This document shows positions 37,553 through 49,310 of a DNA stretch of 64,000 bases, piece by piece (within the stretch, counting starts at the first letter, position 1; every line of letters starts with the position of its first letter). The position numbers were made by a program, and so were the translations under genes. Source of the stretch: Candidatus Sodalis endolongispinus (GTDB taxonomy: Bacteria > Pseudomonadota > Gammaproteobacteria > Enterobacterales > Enterobacteriaceae); the NCBI RefSeq assembly GCF_018777395.1, contig NZ_JAFJYC010000001.1:1674001-1738000 (forward strand). Direction: 5' to 3'. The notes under the pieces were generated by a model. It was not told the origin of the DNA and searched no databases. It saw only the letters and a program-made list of their open reading frames with translations.

Positions 37553-37615
37553 GTGACCGGCGCCGGCGGTGCCCTCCCTGGCCCCTGACGCGCGCCAGTG
37601 CCGCCGTGCGGCTGG

Positions 37616-38005
37616 TTATTTCTGCCGGGTCAATTTTTCCAGATCGGCTTCGATCTCGGCGATTTTGTTGGACACCACGCTTTCCAGGTGGCGTAAGTCG
37701 TCCAAAATCTTGCTCTTCAGATCCACCTCGGTTTGATCGCGCAGGCAGATTTGATCCAGCTCGTCGATCACATAGCGCAGATTGGGACTGATTTCATTGA
37801 TTTCCCGGTAGCCTTCCGCCGCGTTGTCCGACACCACGGTTTTACGCTGCCGGGGATATTTGAATTTGACGCTTTTGGCGAAAAACTCCCCTTTGTCGCG
37901 GCGGAAATAAATTTTGAGGATGTCGTTATTGGCTTCCTGGCGCAGGCTGTAGCGGTCGATATCGTCCGGATGATTAACGCCAAGGATTTTCAGATTATCG
38001 TACAT
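37616..38005 (-). CDS. yaeH: DUF3461 protein YaeH
   Basis: The 129 residues are nearly identical in pattern to E. coli YaeH (128): [40 protein letters not shown] and [20 protein letters not shown]. Soluble, with a C-terminal coiled coil; function unknown. In E. coli it lies near dapD with yaeI between; yaeI is absent here. Confidence 0.92.
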   Translation of the reverse strand: MYDNLKILGVNHPDDIDRYSLRQEANNDILKIYFRRDKGEFFAKSVKFKYPRQRKTVVSDNAAEGYREINEISPNLRYVIDELDQICLRDQTEVDLKSKILDDLRHLESVVSNKIAEIEADLEKLTRQK

Positions 38006-38129
38006 GGTCGTCCCCTGGTGCTGTGCGGTATAGGTGAAATTATGACGCCTGGCGGCGTCATACGCTGTGACTTACGGCCGGATTTGCCGCCGTACTGACC
38101 GGGCGCGAACGCTGCCGCCGTGGATAATA

Positions 38130-38954
38130 TTAGTCGATGGTGCGTAATAACTCATTGATACCCACCTTGCCGCGGGTTTTGGCGTCGACCTTTTTCACAA
38201 TTACCGCGCAATAAAGGCTATAACGCCCGTCATTGGAGGGTAAATTGCCGGATACGACCACCGACCCGGCCGGCACGCGGCCATAATGCACTTCGCCGGT
38301 TTCGCGATCGTAAATCTTGGTACTCTGGCCAATAAACACGCCCATGGAGATGACGGCGCCTTCCTCCACGATAACCCCTTCAACCACTTCGGAGCGGGCG
38401 CCGATAAAACAGTTGTCCTCGATGATAGTCGGGTTGGCCTGTAGCGGCTCCAGCACGCCGCCGATGCCCACACCCCCGGACAGATGGACGTTTTTGCCGA
38501 TCTGCGCGCAGGAGCCGACGGTGGCCCAGGTATCCACCATGGTGCCTTCATCGACATAGGCGCCGATATTGACATAGGAGGGCATCAACACCGTGTTACG
38601 GGCAATGTAGGCGCCCTGACGCACGCTGGCCGGCGGTACGACGCGGAAGCCTTCGCACTGGAAGCGATCACTGTCCCAGCCGGCAAACTTCATGGGCACT
38701 TTATCGAAAAAGCGCGTTTCTCCGCCCTCAATAAGCTGATTGTCGGCGATGCGAAATGAGAGCAGTACCGCCTTTTTCAACCATTGATGGGTGACCCACT
38801 CGCCGTTGATTTTTTCCGCGACCCGCAGCGCGCCGCTGTCGAGGGCGGTGATAACCTCATTCACCGCGTCGCGGGTGGCGGCGTCGACGTTCGCCGGCGT
38901 TATCGCGGCGCGTTGTTCAAAGGCGGTTTCAATAATCTGCTGTAATGACTGCAT
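38130..38954 (-). CDS. dapD: Tetrahydrodipicolinate N-succinyltransferase
   Basis: DapD succinylates tetrahydrodipicolinate in the lysine and diaminopimelate pathway, needed for peptidoglycan. The 274 residues equal E. coli. An N-terminal helical domain is followed by the left-handed beta-helix ([60 protein letters not shown]). Intact. Downstream of glnD on the same strand. Confidence 0.95.
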   Translation of the reverse strand: MQSLQQIIETAFEQRAAITPANVDAATRDAVNEVITALDSGALRVAEKINGEWVTHQWLKKAVLLSFRIADNQLIEGGETRFFDKVPMKFAGWDSDRFQCEGFRVVPPASVRQGAYIARNTVLMPSYVNIGAYVDEGTMVDTWATVGSCAQIGKNVHLSGGVGIGGVLEPLQANPTIIEDNCFIGARSEVVEGVIVEEGAVISMGVFIGQSTKIYDRETGEVHYGRVPAGSVVVSGNLPSNDGRYSLYCAVIVKKVDAKTRGKVGINELLRTID

Positions 38955-39005
38955 CCTGTCTTGTCCTGTCTGTCGGCTTAATGGGAGTTCATAAGGTTAC
39001 TTGTA

Positions 39006-41695
39006 TCACACTTTATCGTTTGGGTTGAGCGCCTCTGTCAAGCGTCGCCGCACTTCCGCCTGCATTGCGCGGCAGAGCGCGCGACGGTCGCCGTCTGCCA
39101 AAATGAACAAGTCCTCCACCCGTTCGCCGATAGTGGAAATGCGCGCGCCGTGCAGCGAAATGCCCAGATCGACGAACACCTCACTGACGCGGGCCAGCAA
39201 CTCGGGCTGATCGAGCGCCGTCAACTCCAGATAGCTGCGACGTTCGGTCGGCGAAGGCAGAAACACCACCGAGGTATCCACGTTGAAATGACGCAGCTTG
39301 GAGGAAGGGCGGCGCACCCGCGGGTGGCGGTAATCCCCCGGCTGCAGAATTTGCAGCAGCGCCTGACGGATGACCGGGTGGCGATCCGGTGACAGTGGAC
39401 TGCCGTCCGGCTCAAGTACCACGAAGGTGTCCATCGCCATACCGTCCCGGTTGGTAAAAATCTGCGCGTCGTGCACGCTCAGATTGCGGCGATCCAGCTC
39501 GCCAGTGACCGCGGCGAACAGATAAGGGCGATCCTGGTTGCGGATGAAAATTTCGGTGCCGCCGCGGGTGGCCTGCGGGCTTATCAGCACCAGCGGCTCG
39601 TCGCGGCCGTGCAGGACCATATGGCGCGCATGCCAGGCCAGCTGATTAGGGGTATGGCGCAGGAAATAATCGGCGCGGCAGCGGCTCCAGATTTCCTGCA
39701 GACGCTGTTCGTCGATGCCATCCATACGCAACAGCGCCAGCGCCTGCCGGCGGTTGTGGCGTACCCGCTCGCGCACGTCCGGCGATACGTGCATACCGCG
39801 GCGCAGTTGCTTCTCGGTGGCGAAGAACAGCTCGCGCAGCAGGCTTTGTTTCCAGCTGTTCCATAGCGTCTCGTTGGTGGCGCAAATATCGGCCACCGTC
39901 AGGCACAGCAGGTAGTGCAGGCGGCTCTCGCTCTGCACTTCGCCGGCAAACTGCACCAGCACGTCCGGATCCTGAATATCCCGCCGCTGGGCGGTCACCG
40001 ACATGACGAGATGACTTTCCACCAGCCACGCCACCAATTGGGCATCCTCGGCGGGCAAATCGTGCAGCGCCGCAAATTCCAGCACGTCGCGGGCGCCAAG
40101 CTGGGAGTGATCGCCGCCGCGCCCTTTAGCGATATCATGAAACAGCGCCGCCACCAGCAATAAATGCCGCTGGCACAAACGCGGAAACAGCTCGACGCAC
40201 AGCGGATGGTACGGCCGCTGGCTTTCGGCGGCGAAACTTTCCAGCTTCAGCAATACCCGAATGGTGTGCTCATCGACGGTATACGCATGGAACAGGTCAA
40301 ATTGCATCTGGCCGACGATATTGCTCCACTGCGGCATGTAGGCCCACAGCACGCTGTGCCGGTGCATCGGCAGCAGGGCATGTTTTACCGCGCCCGGCTG
40401 ATGCAGAATTTGCATGAACAGCGTCCGCGCCTCGGGGATGGTGCACAATGGCGCCGCCAGGTGACGACTGGCGTGGCGCAGCTGGCGGAGGGTAGCCGAA
40501 TAAATGCCCTCGATATGTTGGTTGCGCACCATTTGCCAGAACAGGCGTAAAATCGCCTCCGGCTGTCGGCTGAACAACGTCTCGTCGCGTAAATCAATCA
40601 GGTTGCCGCGCAGCTGAAACTCGTCGTCCAGCGACTGCGGTTTTTCATCGGGCGCCAGGGCGAGGATCGCCTCATCGAACAACTGCAGCAGCATTTGGTT
40701 CAGCTCGCTGACGCGACGGGAGACGCGGAAAAATCCTTCATCATCCGCTCCGCCGGCAGGTTACCTTCCCCCTGGTAGCGTAGCAGCTGCGCCACGTTCT
40801 GCTGACGGTCGAACAGCAGCCGGTTATCGTAGCGATTCAGCACCAGATGCAGGGCGAAGCGGATGCGCCAGAGAAAGCTCTGGCACTCGTTGAGTTCATC
40901 CCGCTCGGCGCGGGTGATAAAGCCAAAACCCACCATTTCATCCATCGAGGTGGCGCCGAAATGGCGGTGCGCGACCCACAGCAGGGTATGGATATCCCGC
41001 AGGCCACCGGGGCTGCTTTTAATGTCCGGCTCGAGATTATAGCTGGTACCATGATAGCGCGAATGGCGCTCCTGCTGCTCGGCGAGCTTGGCGGGAAAAA
41101 ACGCCCGCGAGGGCCAAAAATCATCGCTGAACACCTGTTTTTGCAGGTTAAGAAACAGCGCCAGATCGCCGCAAATCAAGCGAGATTCGATAAGATTGGT
41201 GGCGACCGTCATATCGGCGCGCCCCTCTTCCAAACACTCGGCAATACTGCGCACGCTGTGACCCACTTCCAGCTTCAGATCCCACAAAAGCGTCAGCAGC
41301 TCGCTGATATGCTGTTGCTGCGGCGGCGTCAGCGGCGCTTGGCTGAGCACCAGCACATCGATATCGGACAACGGATGCAGCTCGCCGCGGCTGTAGCCCC
41401 CCACCGCCACCAGCGCGGTATGGGGCGCGTGGGCGAAGCCGTGGTAGTACCACAACTGCCGCAACAGCTGATCGATATACAGCGTACGGGCGTCCACCAG
41501 CGTTTCCGCCGTCTCGCCGGCATCAAAAGCGTCGGCCAGCCAGCGGTAAAATTCCTCCATCCGCTCCTTGAGAAACGTGCGATTCAGGGCGTCGTCCGGC
41601 CAGGTGAGGGGGGAGGACGGTTTTACCGGCAGCTGGCGCGGCAGCGGCGGATGGGTAAATTGAAGGATTTGGTCCGGCATCGGGTCGCCCTGCAT
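39006..41695 (-). pseudogene. glnD: PII uridylyltransferase GlnD, frameshifted
   Basis: GlnD uridylylates and deuridylylates PII proteins in response to glutamine. The first frame (to 40700) holds the nucleotidyltransferase site [20 protein letters not shown]. The frame shifts at about 40728: the minus strand reads ATGAAGGATTTTTCCGCG, where one more T would restore [13 protein letters not shown]. The second frame (from 40694) holds the HD domain ([20 protein letters not shown]) and two ACT domains to 39006. The lesion is a single base in a T5 run, so a sequencing or slippage origin should be considered. Start is uncertain (41695 or the ATG at 41680). Confidence 0.88.
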
Positions 41696-41792
41696 AGTAG
41701 GGCAGCCCGGCGCGCAAGCTGGTTTACCGGGGCTGCCCGCGAAATTAACGCTCGCCTGCGCCCGGCTTCAACCGGTCGCGCGGCAAGTGATT

Positions 41793-42587
41793 TTAGGCCG
41801 GGTAGTAAATTACCGTCGGCAAGGTATCATCGGCGCGCAGCGTCATGATTTCGCAGCCGTCCTCGGTGACTACGATCGTATGCTCATACTGCGCTGACAG
41901 GCTGCGATCCTTGGTTTTCACCGTCCAGCCGTCTTTCATGGTACGGATGCGGTAGTCGCCGGCGTTAACCATAGGCTCAATGGTGAACGCCATACCCGGT
42001 TGCAGCACCACACCGCCGTCGTCGGCGTCATAGTGCAGCACCTGCGGCTCTTCATGAAAGCCTTCGCCGATACCGTGACCACAATACTCCCGCACCACCG
42101 AGAAGCTTTCCTCTTCAACGAACTGTTGAATCGCTTTACCCAGCGTGCGCAGGCGGATGCCCGGCCGGACCATGCGGATTGCCAGATACAGGCTTTCTTT
42201 CGTCACCCGGCATAGCCGCTCGCCCAGAATGGTCGGTTTGCCGACGATAAACATTTTTGAGGTATCGCCGTGGAAGCCGTCTTTAATGACCGTAACGTCA
42301 ATATTCAGAATATCGCCTTCTTTGAGCTTTTTTTCATCGCTCGGGATACCGTGGCACACCACTTCATTGACCGAAATGCACACCGATTTCGGAAAACCGT
42401 GGTAGCCGAGCGACGCGGATACGGCCTGCTGCTGCTCGGTGATATGCTGATGGCACAAACGATCCAGTTCGCCGGTGCTCACGCCGGTTTTGATAAAAGG
42501 TTCAATGATTTCCAGCACCTCGGCGGCCAGCCGGCCGGCAACGCGCATCTTTGCAATATCGTCTGCTGTTTTGATAGGAATGGCCAT
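41793..42587 (-). CDS. map: Methionine aminopeptidase
   Basis: Map removes initiator methionine from nascent proteins. From ATG 42587 (MAIPIKTADDIAKM) it has 264 residues, the same as E. coli; the longer frame to 42635 lacks homology. Metal-ligand segments are DILNIDVTVIKDGFHGDTSK, YCGHGIGEGFHEEPQV, GMAFTIEPM and YEHTIVVTEDGCEI. Intact; divergent from rpsB. Confidence 0.95.
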   Translation of the reverse strand: MAIPIKTADDIAKMRVAGRLAAEVLEIIEPFIKTGVSTGELDRLCHQHITEQQQAVSASLGYHGFPKSVCISVNEVVCHGIPSDEKKLKEGDILNIDVTVIKDGFHGDTSKMFIVGKPTILGERLCRVTKESLYLAIRMVRPGIRLRTLGKAIQQFVEEESFSVVREYCGHGIGEGFHEEPQVLHYDADDGGVVLQPGMAFTIEPMVNAGDYRIRTMKDGWTVKTKDRSLSAQYEHTIVVTEDGCEIMTLRADDTLPTVIYYPA

Positions 42588-42739
42588 AAAGGGATCCACA
42601 GTCGGCACCAAGGTCGACAAAATAATATAAGCCAAATTAGCGATTGTGATTAATGGTATCAGTACGGACAGGCACTGCCAATTATCATTTTCCCGCCGGC
42701 TTCGGAAAACATTTGGTGGAGTCCGTACGTGGTTTATGG

Positions 42740-43649
<910 letters not shown>

Positions 43650-43700
43650 TAAGGCATGCTCTTAGGAGCCCTTATTAACCAAGTTTTAAATATGTTGGTT

Positions 43701-43729
43701 AGAGGGCCTGTCATCAGGCCCTCTTTTTT
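43701..43729 (+). terminator. rpsB-tsf intergenic terminator/attenuator
   Basis: AGAGGGCCTG and CAGGCCCTCT pair around TCAT, followed by TTTTT. It lies between two genes normally co-transcribed, so it probably attenuates tsf partially, as in E. coli. Confidence 0.85.
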
Positions 43730-43764
43730 ACCTATCTCCAACACGGAATAACGAGGAAAAGATA

Positions 43765-44622
43765 ATGGCTGATATTACCGCCGCCCTGGTTAAAGAACTG
43801 CGCGAACGTACCGGCGCGGGCATGATGGAATGCAAAAAAGCGCTGGTTGAAGCCCAGTGCGACATCGAACTGGCTATCGATAACATGCGTAAGTCCGGCC
43901 AGGCGAAAGCGGCCAAGAAAGCCGGCCGCGTCGCAGCTGAAGGCGTCATCCTGACCAAAATCGCTCAAGACGGCAAATACGGCGTCATTATCGAGCTGAA
44001 CTGTGAAACCGATTTCGTTGCCAAAGACGGCGGTTTCAAAGCCTTTGGCGACGAGGTCATCACCGCCGCGCTGAACGAACGCATTACCGACGTTGAAGCG
44101 CTGAAAGCCAAATTTGAAGAACAGCGCACCGCGCTGGTTGCTAAAATTGGCGAAAACATCAATATCCGCCGCCTCAGTGTCCTGGAAGGCGACGTGCTCG
44201 GTTCTTACCTGCACGGCGCGCGCATTGGCGTCATGGTTTCCGCCGCCGGCGCCGACGAGGAACTGGTGAAACACGTCGCCATGCACATTGCCGCCAGCAA
44301 ACCGGAATATGTCAACGCGGATGATGTCCCGGCCGACGTCGTCGCCCGTGAGCATCAAATCCAGCTCGACATCGCCATGCAGTCCGGCAAACCGCGTGAA
44401 ATCGCCGAGAAGATGGTGGAAGGGCGTATGCGCAAGTTCACCGGCGAAATTTCTCTGACCGGCCAGCACTTTGTTATGGACCCGAGCAAGACCGTCGGCC
44501 AGCTGCTGGGCGAACACGGTGCCAAAGTCAACAACTTCATCCGTTTTGAAGTGGGCGAGGGCATTGAGAAAGCCGAAGTCGATTTCGCCGCCGAAGTGGC
44601 CGCGATGGGTAAGCAGTTTTAA
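43765..44622 (+). CDS. tsf: Elongation factor Ts
   Basis: The nucleotide exchange factor for EF-Tu; 285 residues (283 in E. coli). The N-terminal module contains [19 protein letters not shown], and the core has [15 protein letters not shown] and [20 protein letters not shown]. Intact, with RBS GAGGAAA. Confidence 0.97.
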   Translation: MADITAALVKELRERTGAGMMECKKALVEAQCDIELAIDNMRKSGQAKAAKKAGRVAAEGVILTKIAQDGKYGVIIELNCETDFVAKDGGFKAFGDEVITAALNERITDVEALKAKFEEQRTALVAKIGENINIRRLSVLEGDVLGSYLHGARIGVMVSAAGADEELVKHVAMHIAASKPEYVNADDVPADVVAREHQIQLDIAMQSGKPREIAEKMVEGRMRKFTGEISLTGQHFVMDPSKTVGQLLGEHGAKVNNFIRFEVGEGIEKAEVDFAAEVAAMGKQF

Positions 44623-44632
44623 TTAAGTCGTT

Positions 44633-44660
44633 CGGAACCTCCTGCAGGCGGTTCCGCTTT
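44633..44660 (+). terminator. Possible terminator after tsf
   Basis: CGGAACC pairs with GGTTCCG around a 10-nt loop, followed by CTTTAA. The U-tract is short. Confidence 0.5.
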
Positions 44661-44762
44661 AATGAGCCGGAATAATGTCAGACGACGTGTGCCGCACTAA
44701 TCAGCCGGGCGCGGCACCAGGTCAATTCCATCCCATCAAATCGCTCTCAAGGAACAGATCAA

Positions 44763-45488
44763 ATGGCAACCAACGCAAAACCCATTTACCAGCGTATCCT
44801 GCTCAAATTGAGTGGTGAAGCCCTGCAGGGCGCCGAAGGTTTCGGTATCGACGCCAGCGTGCTGGATCGTATGGCCCAGGAAGTGAAAGAACTGGTGGAG
44901 TTGGGTATCCAGGTGGGCGTGGTCATCGGCGGCGGCAACTTGTTCCGCGGTGCGGGGCTGGCGAAGGCCGGCATGAATCGCGTGGTGGGCGATCATATGG
45001 GGATGTTGGCGACCGTGATGAACGGTCTGGCGATGCGCGACGCATTGCACCGCGCCTATGTTAACGCCCGCCTGATGTCGGCGATTCCGCTGAACGGCGT
45101 CTGTGACAATTACAGATGGGCCGAAGCCATCAGTCTGTTGCGCAATAATCGTGTGGTGATTTTCGCCGCCGGTACCGGCAATCCCTTCTTTACCACCGAT
45201 TCCGCCGCCTGTTTGCGCGGCATTGAAATCGAAGCCGAGGCCGTGCTGAAAGCGACGAAAGTGGATGGCGTCTTTTCCGCCGATCCGGTAAAACACCCGG
45301 ATGCTACACTTTACGATCAACTGACTTATCAGGATGTGCTGGAGAATGAATTGAAGGTCATGGATCTGGCAGCTTTCACTCTGGCGCGGGATCACAATCT
45401 GCCAATACGCGTGTTCAATATGAACAAGCCTGGCGCGCTGCGGCTGGTGGTCATGGGTGATAAAGAAGGCACCTTGATTACCAAGTAA
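44763..45488 (+). CDS. pyrH: Uridylate kinase
   Basis: PyrH phosphorylates UMP to UDP. The 241 residues equal E. coli; motifs [35 protein letters not shown] and [20 protein letters not shown]. Intact. Confidence 0.96.
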   Translation: MATNAKPIYQRILLKLSGEALQGAEGFGIDASVLDRMAQEVKELVELGIQVGVVIGGGNLFRGAGLAKAGMNRVVGDHMGMLATVMNGLAMRDALHRAYVNARLMSAIPLNGVCDNYRWAEAISLLRNNRVVIFAAGTGNPFFTTDSAACLRGIEIEAEAVLKATKVDGVFSADPVKHPDATLYDQLTYQDVLENELKVMDLAAFTLARDHNLPIRVFNMNKPGALRLVVMGDKEGTLITK

Positions 45489-45556
45489 TGCATAACGGGG
45501 CCTGGCAACCTACGGCCACGGTCCGCCCGGATAACCAAGTCTCAAGGGTTCGCAAC

Positions 45557-46114
45557 GTGATTAATGAAATCCGTAAAGATGCCGAGATTCGCATGGAAAA
45601 ATGCGTCGACGCGTTCAAAAACCACATCAGCAAAGTCCGTACGGGCCGCGCTTCCCCGAGCCTGCTTGACGGTATTCAGATCGAATATTACGGCACGCTG
45701 ACGCCGCTGCGCCAGCTGGCCAATATTATCGCCGAGGATTCCCGTACCCTGGCTATCACCGTCTTCGACCGCGCGCTGGCACCGGCGGTGGAGAAGGCCA
45801 TCATGGCCTCCGATCTGGGGCTCAATCCGTCTTCCGCCGGCACGGTGATTCGCGTGCCGCTGCCGCCGCTTACCGAAGAACGCCGCCGCGACCTGATAAA
45901 AGTGGTACGCGCCGAGGCGGAGCAGGGCAGGGTATCGGTGCGCAATGTTCGCCGCGATGCCAACGACAAGGTGAAGGCGCTGTTGAAAGACAAAACCATC
46001 GGTGAAGATGAAGATCGCCGCTCCCAGGACGAGATCCAAAAGCTGACCGACGCCTGGATCAAGAAGCTTGATAGCGCCCTGGCGGAAAAAGAAGCGGAAT
46101 TAATGGAAATTTAA
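45557..46114 (+). CDS. frr: Ribosome recycling factor
   Basis: Frr splits post-termination ribosomes with EF-G. From GTG 45557 it gives 185 residues as in E. coli (start [17 protein letters not shown]). The upstream extension to 45488 is not homologous and overlaps the pyrH stop. Conserved [15 protein letters not shown] and [16 protein letters not shown]. Intact. Confidence 0.94.
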   Translation: MINEIRKDAEIRMEKCVDAFKNHISKVRTGRASPSLLDGIQIEYYGTLTPLRQLANIIAEDSRTLAITVFDRALAPAVEKAIMASDLGLNPSSAGTVIRVPLPPLTEERRRDLIKVVRAEAEQGRVSVRNVRRDANDKVKALLKDKTIGEDEDRRSQDEIQKLTDAWIKKLDSALAEKEAELMEI

Positions 46115-46130
46115 TCCGCTGGCGGAATGA

Positions 46131-46184
46131 AAACGCCACAGCGGCGCCTCCCCGGCGGGGTGCTGTCGCTGCGGCGTTTTTTTT
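46131..46184 (+). terminator. Rho-independent terminator after frr
   Basis: AAACGCC-ACAGCG pairs with CGCTG-CGGCGTT around an inner CCCCGGCGGGG hairpin, followed by eight T. Confidence 0.8.
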
Positions 46185-46270
46185 GTTAAAGCCGCCATGG
46201 ACAAAACGCCACCATCGTCTCAGACTAGATGTTTCCCTCATATTCCAACGCGGTAGTAAAAAGTAACTTC

Positions 46271-47467
46271 ATGCGGCATTTGACGATCCTAGGCAGTACC
46301 GGCTCCATTGGCACCAGTACGCTGGCGGTGGTAAAGCGCAATCCCGACCAATACACCGTGCGCGCGCTGGTGGCGGGCAATAACGTTGCCTTGATGACCG
46401 AGCAGTGCCTGGCTTTCCGTCCCGCCTACGCCAGTATGGCGGATGACGCCGCCGCGCGGATGCTCAAGGCCAATCTGGCCGCAGCGGGTGTCGCCACCGC
46501 CGTGCTGTCGGGCGCGCAGGCGGCCTGCGAGCTGGCCGCGCTGGATGAGGTGGATACGGTGATGGCCGCGATCGTCGGCGCCGCCGGGCTAGCCGCGACG
46601 CTGGCGGCGCTGCGCGCCGGCAAGCGGGTTTTGCTGGCCAACAAAGAGTCGCTGGTCACCTGCGGCCGGCTGTTCATGAACGAAGCGCGTCGCCATCATG
46701 CCAGGTTGCTGCCGGTGGATAGCGAACATAACGCGATTTTTCAGAGTTTACCTGAACCACTTCAGCGCGGGTTGGGTTACGCTTCCCTGGCGGAACATGG
46801 TGTGTCGCGCATTGTACTGACCGGTTCCGGCGGCCCGTTTCGCCAGACGCCGCTGGCGGAGCTGGCCACGATGACACCGGAACAGGCCTGCGCGCATCCC
46901 AATTGGTCGATGGGGCGCAAGATTTCGGTGGATTCCGCCACCATGATGAACAAAGGGCTGGAATATATCGAAGCGCGCTGGTTGTTTAATGCCGCGGCCG
47001 AGCAGATGGAAGTGCTGCTGCACCCTCAGTCGATCATTCACTCCATGGTGCGCTACACCGACGGCAGCGTGCTGGCGCAATTGGGATCCCCCGACATGCG
47101 TACGCCCATCGCCCATGCCATGGCGTATCCCGAACGGGTGCCGTCCGGTGTCGCGCCGCTGGATTTTTTACGCCTCGGCACGCTGAGCTTCGCGCAGCCG
47201 GACGCCGCACGCTATCCCTGCCTGCAGTTGGCAGTCGACGCCAGACAGCAGGGGCAGGCGGCGACGACCACGCTTAATGCCGCCAATGAAATCGCGGTGG
47301 CGGCGTTTTTGCGCGGCGATATCCGTTTTACCGCTATTGCCGCCGTGAATCGGCGGGTGCTGGAACAGCTTAGCCTGCCCGAACCGGATAGCGTGGAAGC
47401 GGTGCTGAACATTGACTGCCAGGCGCGGGAAAGGGCCCGCCATAGCGTTATTCATTTTGGCCGGTGA
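46271..47467 (+). CDS. dxr: 1-deoxy-D-xylulose 5-phosphate reductoisomerase
   Basis: Dxr (IspC) makes MEP in non-mevalonate isoprenoid synthesis. From ATG 46271 it gives 398 residues as in E. coli; the longer frame to 46229 is not supported. The NADPH loop GSTGSIG lies at residues 8-14; [32 protein letters not shown] and [20 protein letters not shown] hold the metal and substrate residues. Intact. Confidence 0.96.
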   Translation: MRHLTILGSTGSIGTSTLAVVKRNPDQYTVRALVAGNNVALMTEQCLAFRPAYASMADDAAARMLKANLAAAGVATAVLSGAQAACELAALDEVDTVMAAIVGAAGLAATLAALRAGKRVLLANKESLVTCGRLFMNEARRHHARLLPVDSEHNAIFQSLPEPLQRGLGYASLAEHGVSRIVLTGSGGPFRQTPLAELATMTPEQACAHPNWSMGRKISVDSATMMNKGLEYIEARWLFNAAAEQMEVLLHPQSIIHSMVRYTDGSVLAQLGSPDMRTPIAHAMAYPERVPSGVAPLDFLRLGTLSFAQPDAARYPCLQLAVDARQQGQAATTTLNAANEIAVAAFLRGDIRFTAIAAVNRRVLEQLSLPEPDSVEAVLNIDCQARERARHSVIHFGR

Positions 47468-47662
47468 GGCGCCGGGGCGCCGCGATGGCTGATTTGTTCG
47501 TTGACCGGCAAAATGATATAGTTCGCGCCTCTCATTCCGTCGATGAAGGCCAGCCGGGTAAAATCAGTCACAGGCCGTGTGCGCACACGGCTTTTTTGCG
47601 CGTTCGGGGCCCTTCGTTCCGGTAAGACGGTGTTATTCTCAGTGAGGAAATACGTAAGCGTG

Positions 47663-48424
47663 ATGTCGTCCGAAAATCAGCAAGAGCCAAAAGCGTTGCC
47701 TGCTTCCTCACTACGCCATGTGGCTATTATTATGGATGGCAACGGCCGCTGGGCTAAAAACCGGGGGAAATTACGTATCTTCGGTCACCAGGCTGGCGTC
47801 AAGTCGGTCCGCCGCGCGGTTAGCTTTGCCGTCAGCCACCATTTCGACGCGTTGACGCTGTATGCGTTCAGCAGCGAAAACTGGAATCGTCCCAGACAGG
47901 AAGTTTCCGCCCTGATGGAGCTGTTTGTCCTGGCGCTGGACAGCGAAGTGAAAAGTCTGCACAAGCATAACGTCCGGCTGCGTATTATCGGCGATACTTC
48001 GCGTTTCGGCATGCGGCTGCAGGAGCGGATCCGCCGTTCCGAGGCGCTCACCTGCAATAATGACGGGTTGACCCTGAATATTGCCGCGAATTATGGTGGG
48101 CGTTGGGATATCATCCAGGGGGTACGGCAACTTGCCGCCCGGGTGCAAGAGGGTATCCTGCGTCCCGACCAGATAGATGAGGACGCCTTGTGCCAGTTGG
48201 TCTGCATGAACGAGCTGGCCCCGGTGGATCTGGTTATCCGTACCGGAGGAGAACATCGCATCAGTAATTTTTTGCTGTGGCAAATTGCCTATGCAGAGCT
48301 GTTTTTTACCGACGTGTTATGGCCGGATTTTGACGACGCTGTTTTTGAAGGTGCGCTGAATGCTTTTGCTCAACGCGAGCGGCGCTTCGGTGGAACAACA
48401 CCTAATGATGCCAACGCATCCTAG
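47663..48424 (+). CDS. uppS: Undecaprenyl diphosphate synthase
   Basis: UppS (IspU) makes the C55 lipid carrier for peptidoglycan and O-antigen. From ATG 47663 it has 253 residues as in E. coli (GTG 47660 is possible); the frame upstream to 47543 is not conserved. Catalytic Asp25 lies in IIMDGNGRWAKN; LTLYAFSSENWNRPRQEVSA and VIRTGGEHRISNFLLWQ follow. Intact. Confidence 0.95.
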   Translation: MSSENQQEPKALPASSLRHVAIIMDGNGRWAKNRGKLRIFGHQAGVKSVRRAVSFAVSHHFDALTLYAFSSENWNRPRQEVSALMELFVLALDSEVKSLHKHNVRLRIIGDTSRFGMRLQERIRRSEALTCNNDGLTLNIAANYGGRWDIIQGVRQLAARVQEGILRPDQIDEDALCQLVCMNELAPVDLVIRTGGEHRISNFLLWQIAYAELFFTDVLWPDFDDAVFEGALNAFAQRERRFGGTTPNDANAS

Positions 48425-48433
48425 GGGGGATTT

Positions 48434-49291
48434 TTGCTGAAGTATCGCCTGATTACTGCTTTTGTTCTGATACCCATCGTTATCGCCGCACTGTTTTTGT
48501 TGCCGCCGGTCGGCTTTGCCTTGGTCACCCTCGCGGTGTGTATGCTCAGCGCCTGGGAATGGGGCCAGCTCGCGGGACTGGCCTCGCGCAGCCAGCGCAT
48601 CTGGCTGGCGATTCTCTGCGGTCCGCTGCTGGCGCTGATGATGCTCACCGTGCCGGCCTACCGGCCGTTCGTGACCGTCTGGCAGGCGCAATATGCACTG
48701 TGGGTCGCCCTGGTCTGGTGGCTGGCGGCGCTGCTGCTGGTGCTTTGCTACCCCCGCTCCGCCACGCTGTGGCGGGAATCCCGACCGCTGCGGCTGGCGT
48801 TCGGCATTCTGACCATTTTGCCCTTCTTTTGGGGGATGCTGGCGCTGCGTCAGCACCATTATGATATTAACCACTTCACCGGCGCCTGGTGGCTATTGTA
48901 TGTCATGGTCCTGGTGTGGGGCGCGGATTCCGGTGCGTACATGTTCGGTCGTGCGCTGGGTCGCCACAAGTTGGCGCCGAAAGTTTCTCCCGGCAAAACC
49001 TGGGAAGGGCTGGTGGGCGGGTTGGTCACCTCCGCGGTCATCGCCTGGTTGTTCGGCAAGTATGCGCCGCTTGACGCCGCACCGATTACGCTGCTGGTTT
49101 GCTCAATCGTGGCAGCGCTAGCGTCGGTGCTGGGTGATTTGGCCGAAAGTATGTTTAAACGGGAGGCCGGTATTAAGGACAGCGGCCATTTAATCCCCGG
49201 GCATGGCGGCATTTTAGATCGTATAGACAGCCTGACCGCCGCGGTGCCGGTGTTCGCTTGTCTGATGCTGCTGGTCTTTAACGCTATCTGA
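48434..49291 (+). CDS. cdsA: Phosphatidate cytidylyltransferase
   Basis: CdsA makes CDP-diacylglycerol for phospholipid synthesis. The 285 residues start at TTG 48434 ([13 protein letters not shown]), as in E. coli. Several membrane segments; the C-terminal signature [20 protein letters not shown] followed by GILDRID is complete. 9 bp after uppS. Intact. Confidence 0.94.
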   Translation: MLKYRLITAFVLIPIVIAALFLLPPVGFALVTLAVCMLSAWEWGQLAGLASRSQRIWLAILCGPLLALMMLTVPAYRPFVTVWQAQYALWVALVWWLAALLLVLCYPRSATLWRESRPLRLAFGILTILPFFWGMLALRQHHYDINHFTGAWWLLYVMVLVWGADSGAYMFGRALGRHKLAPKVSPGKTWEGLVGGLVTSAVIAWLFGKYAPLDAAPITLLVCSIVAALASVLGDLAESMFKREAGIKDSGHLIPGHGGILDRIDSLTAAVPVFACLMLLVFNAI

Positions 49292-49310
49292 GTCGGGACT
49301 GGGAGCGCTT

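Noticed and set aside
40847-41848. 333-codon plus-strand frame across glnD
   Set aside because: Shadow of the glnD nucleotidyltransferase half; no family resemblance.
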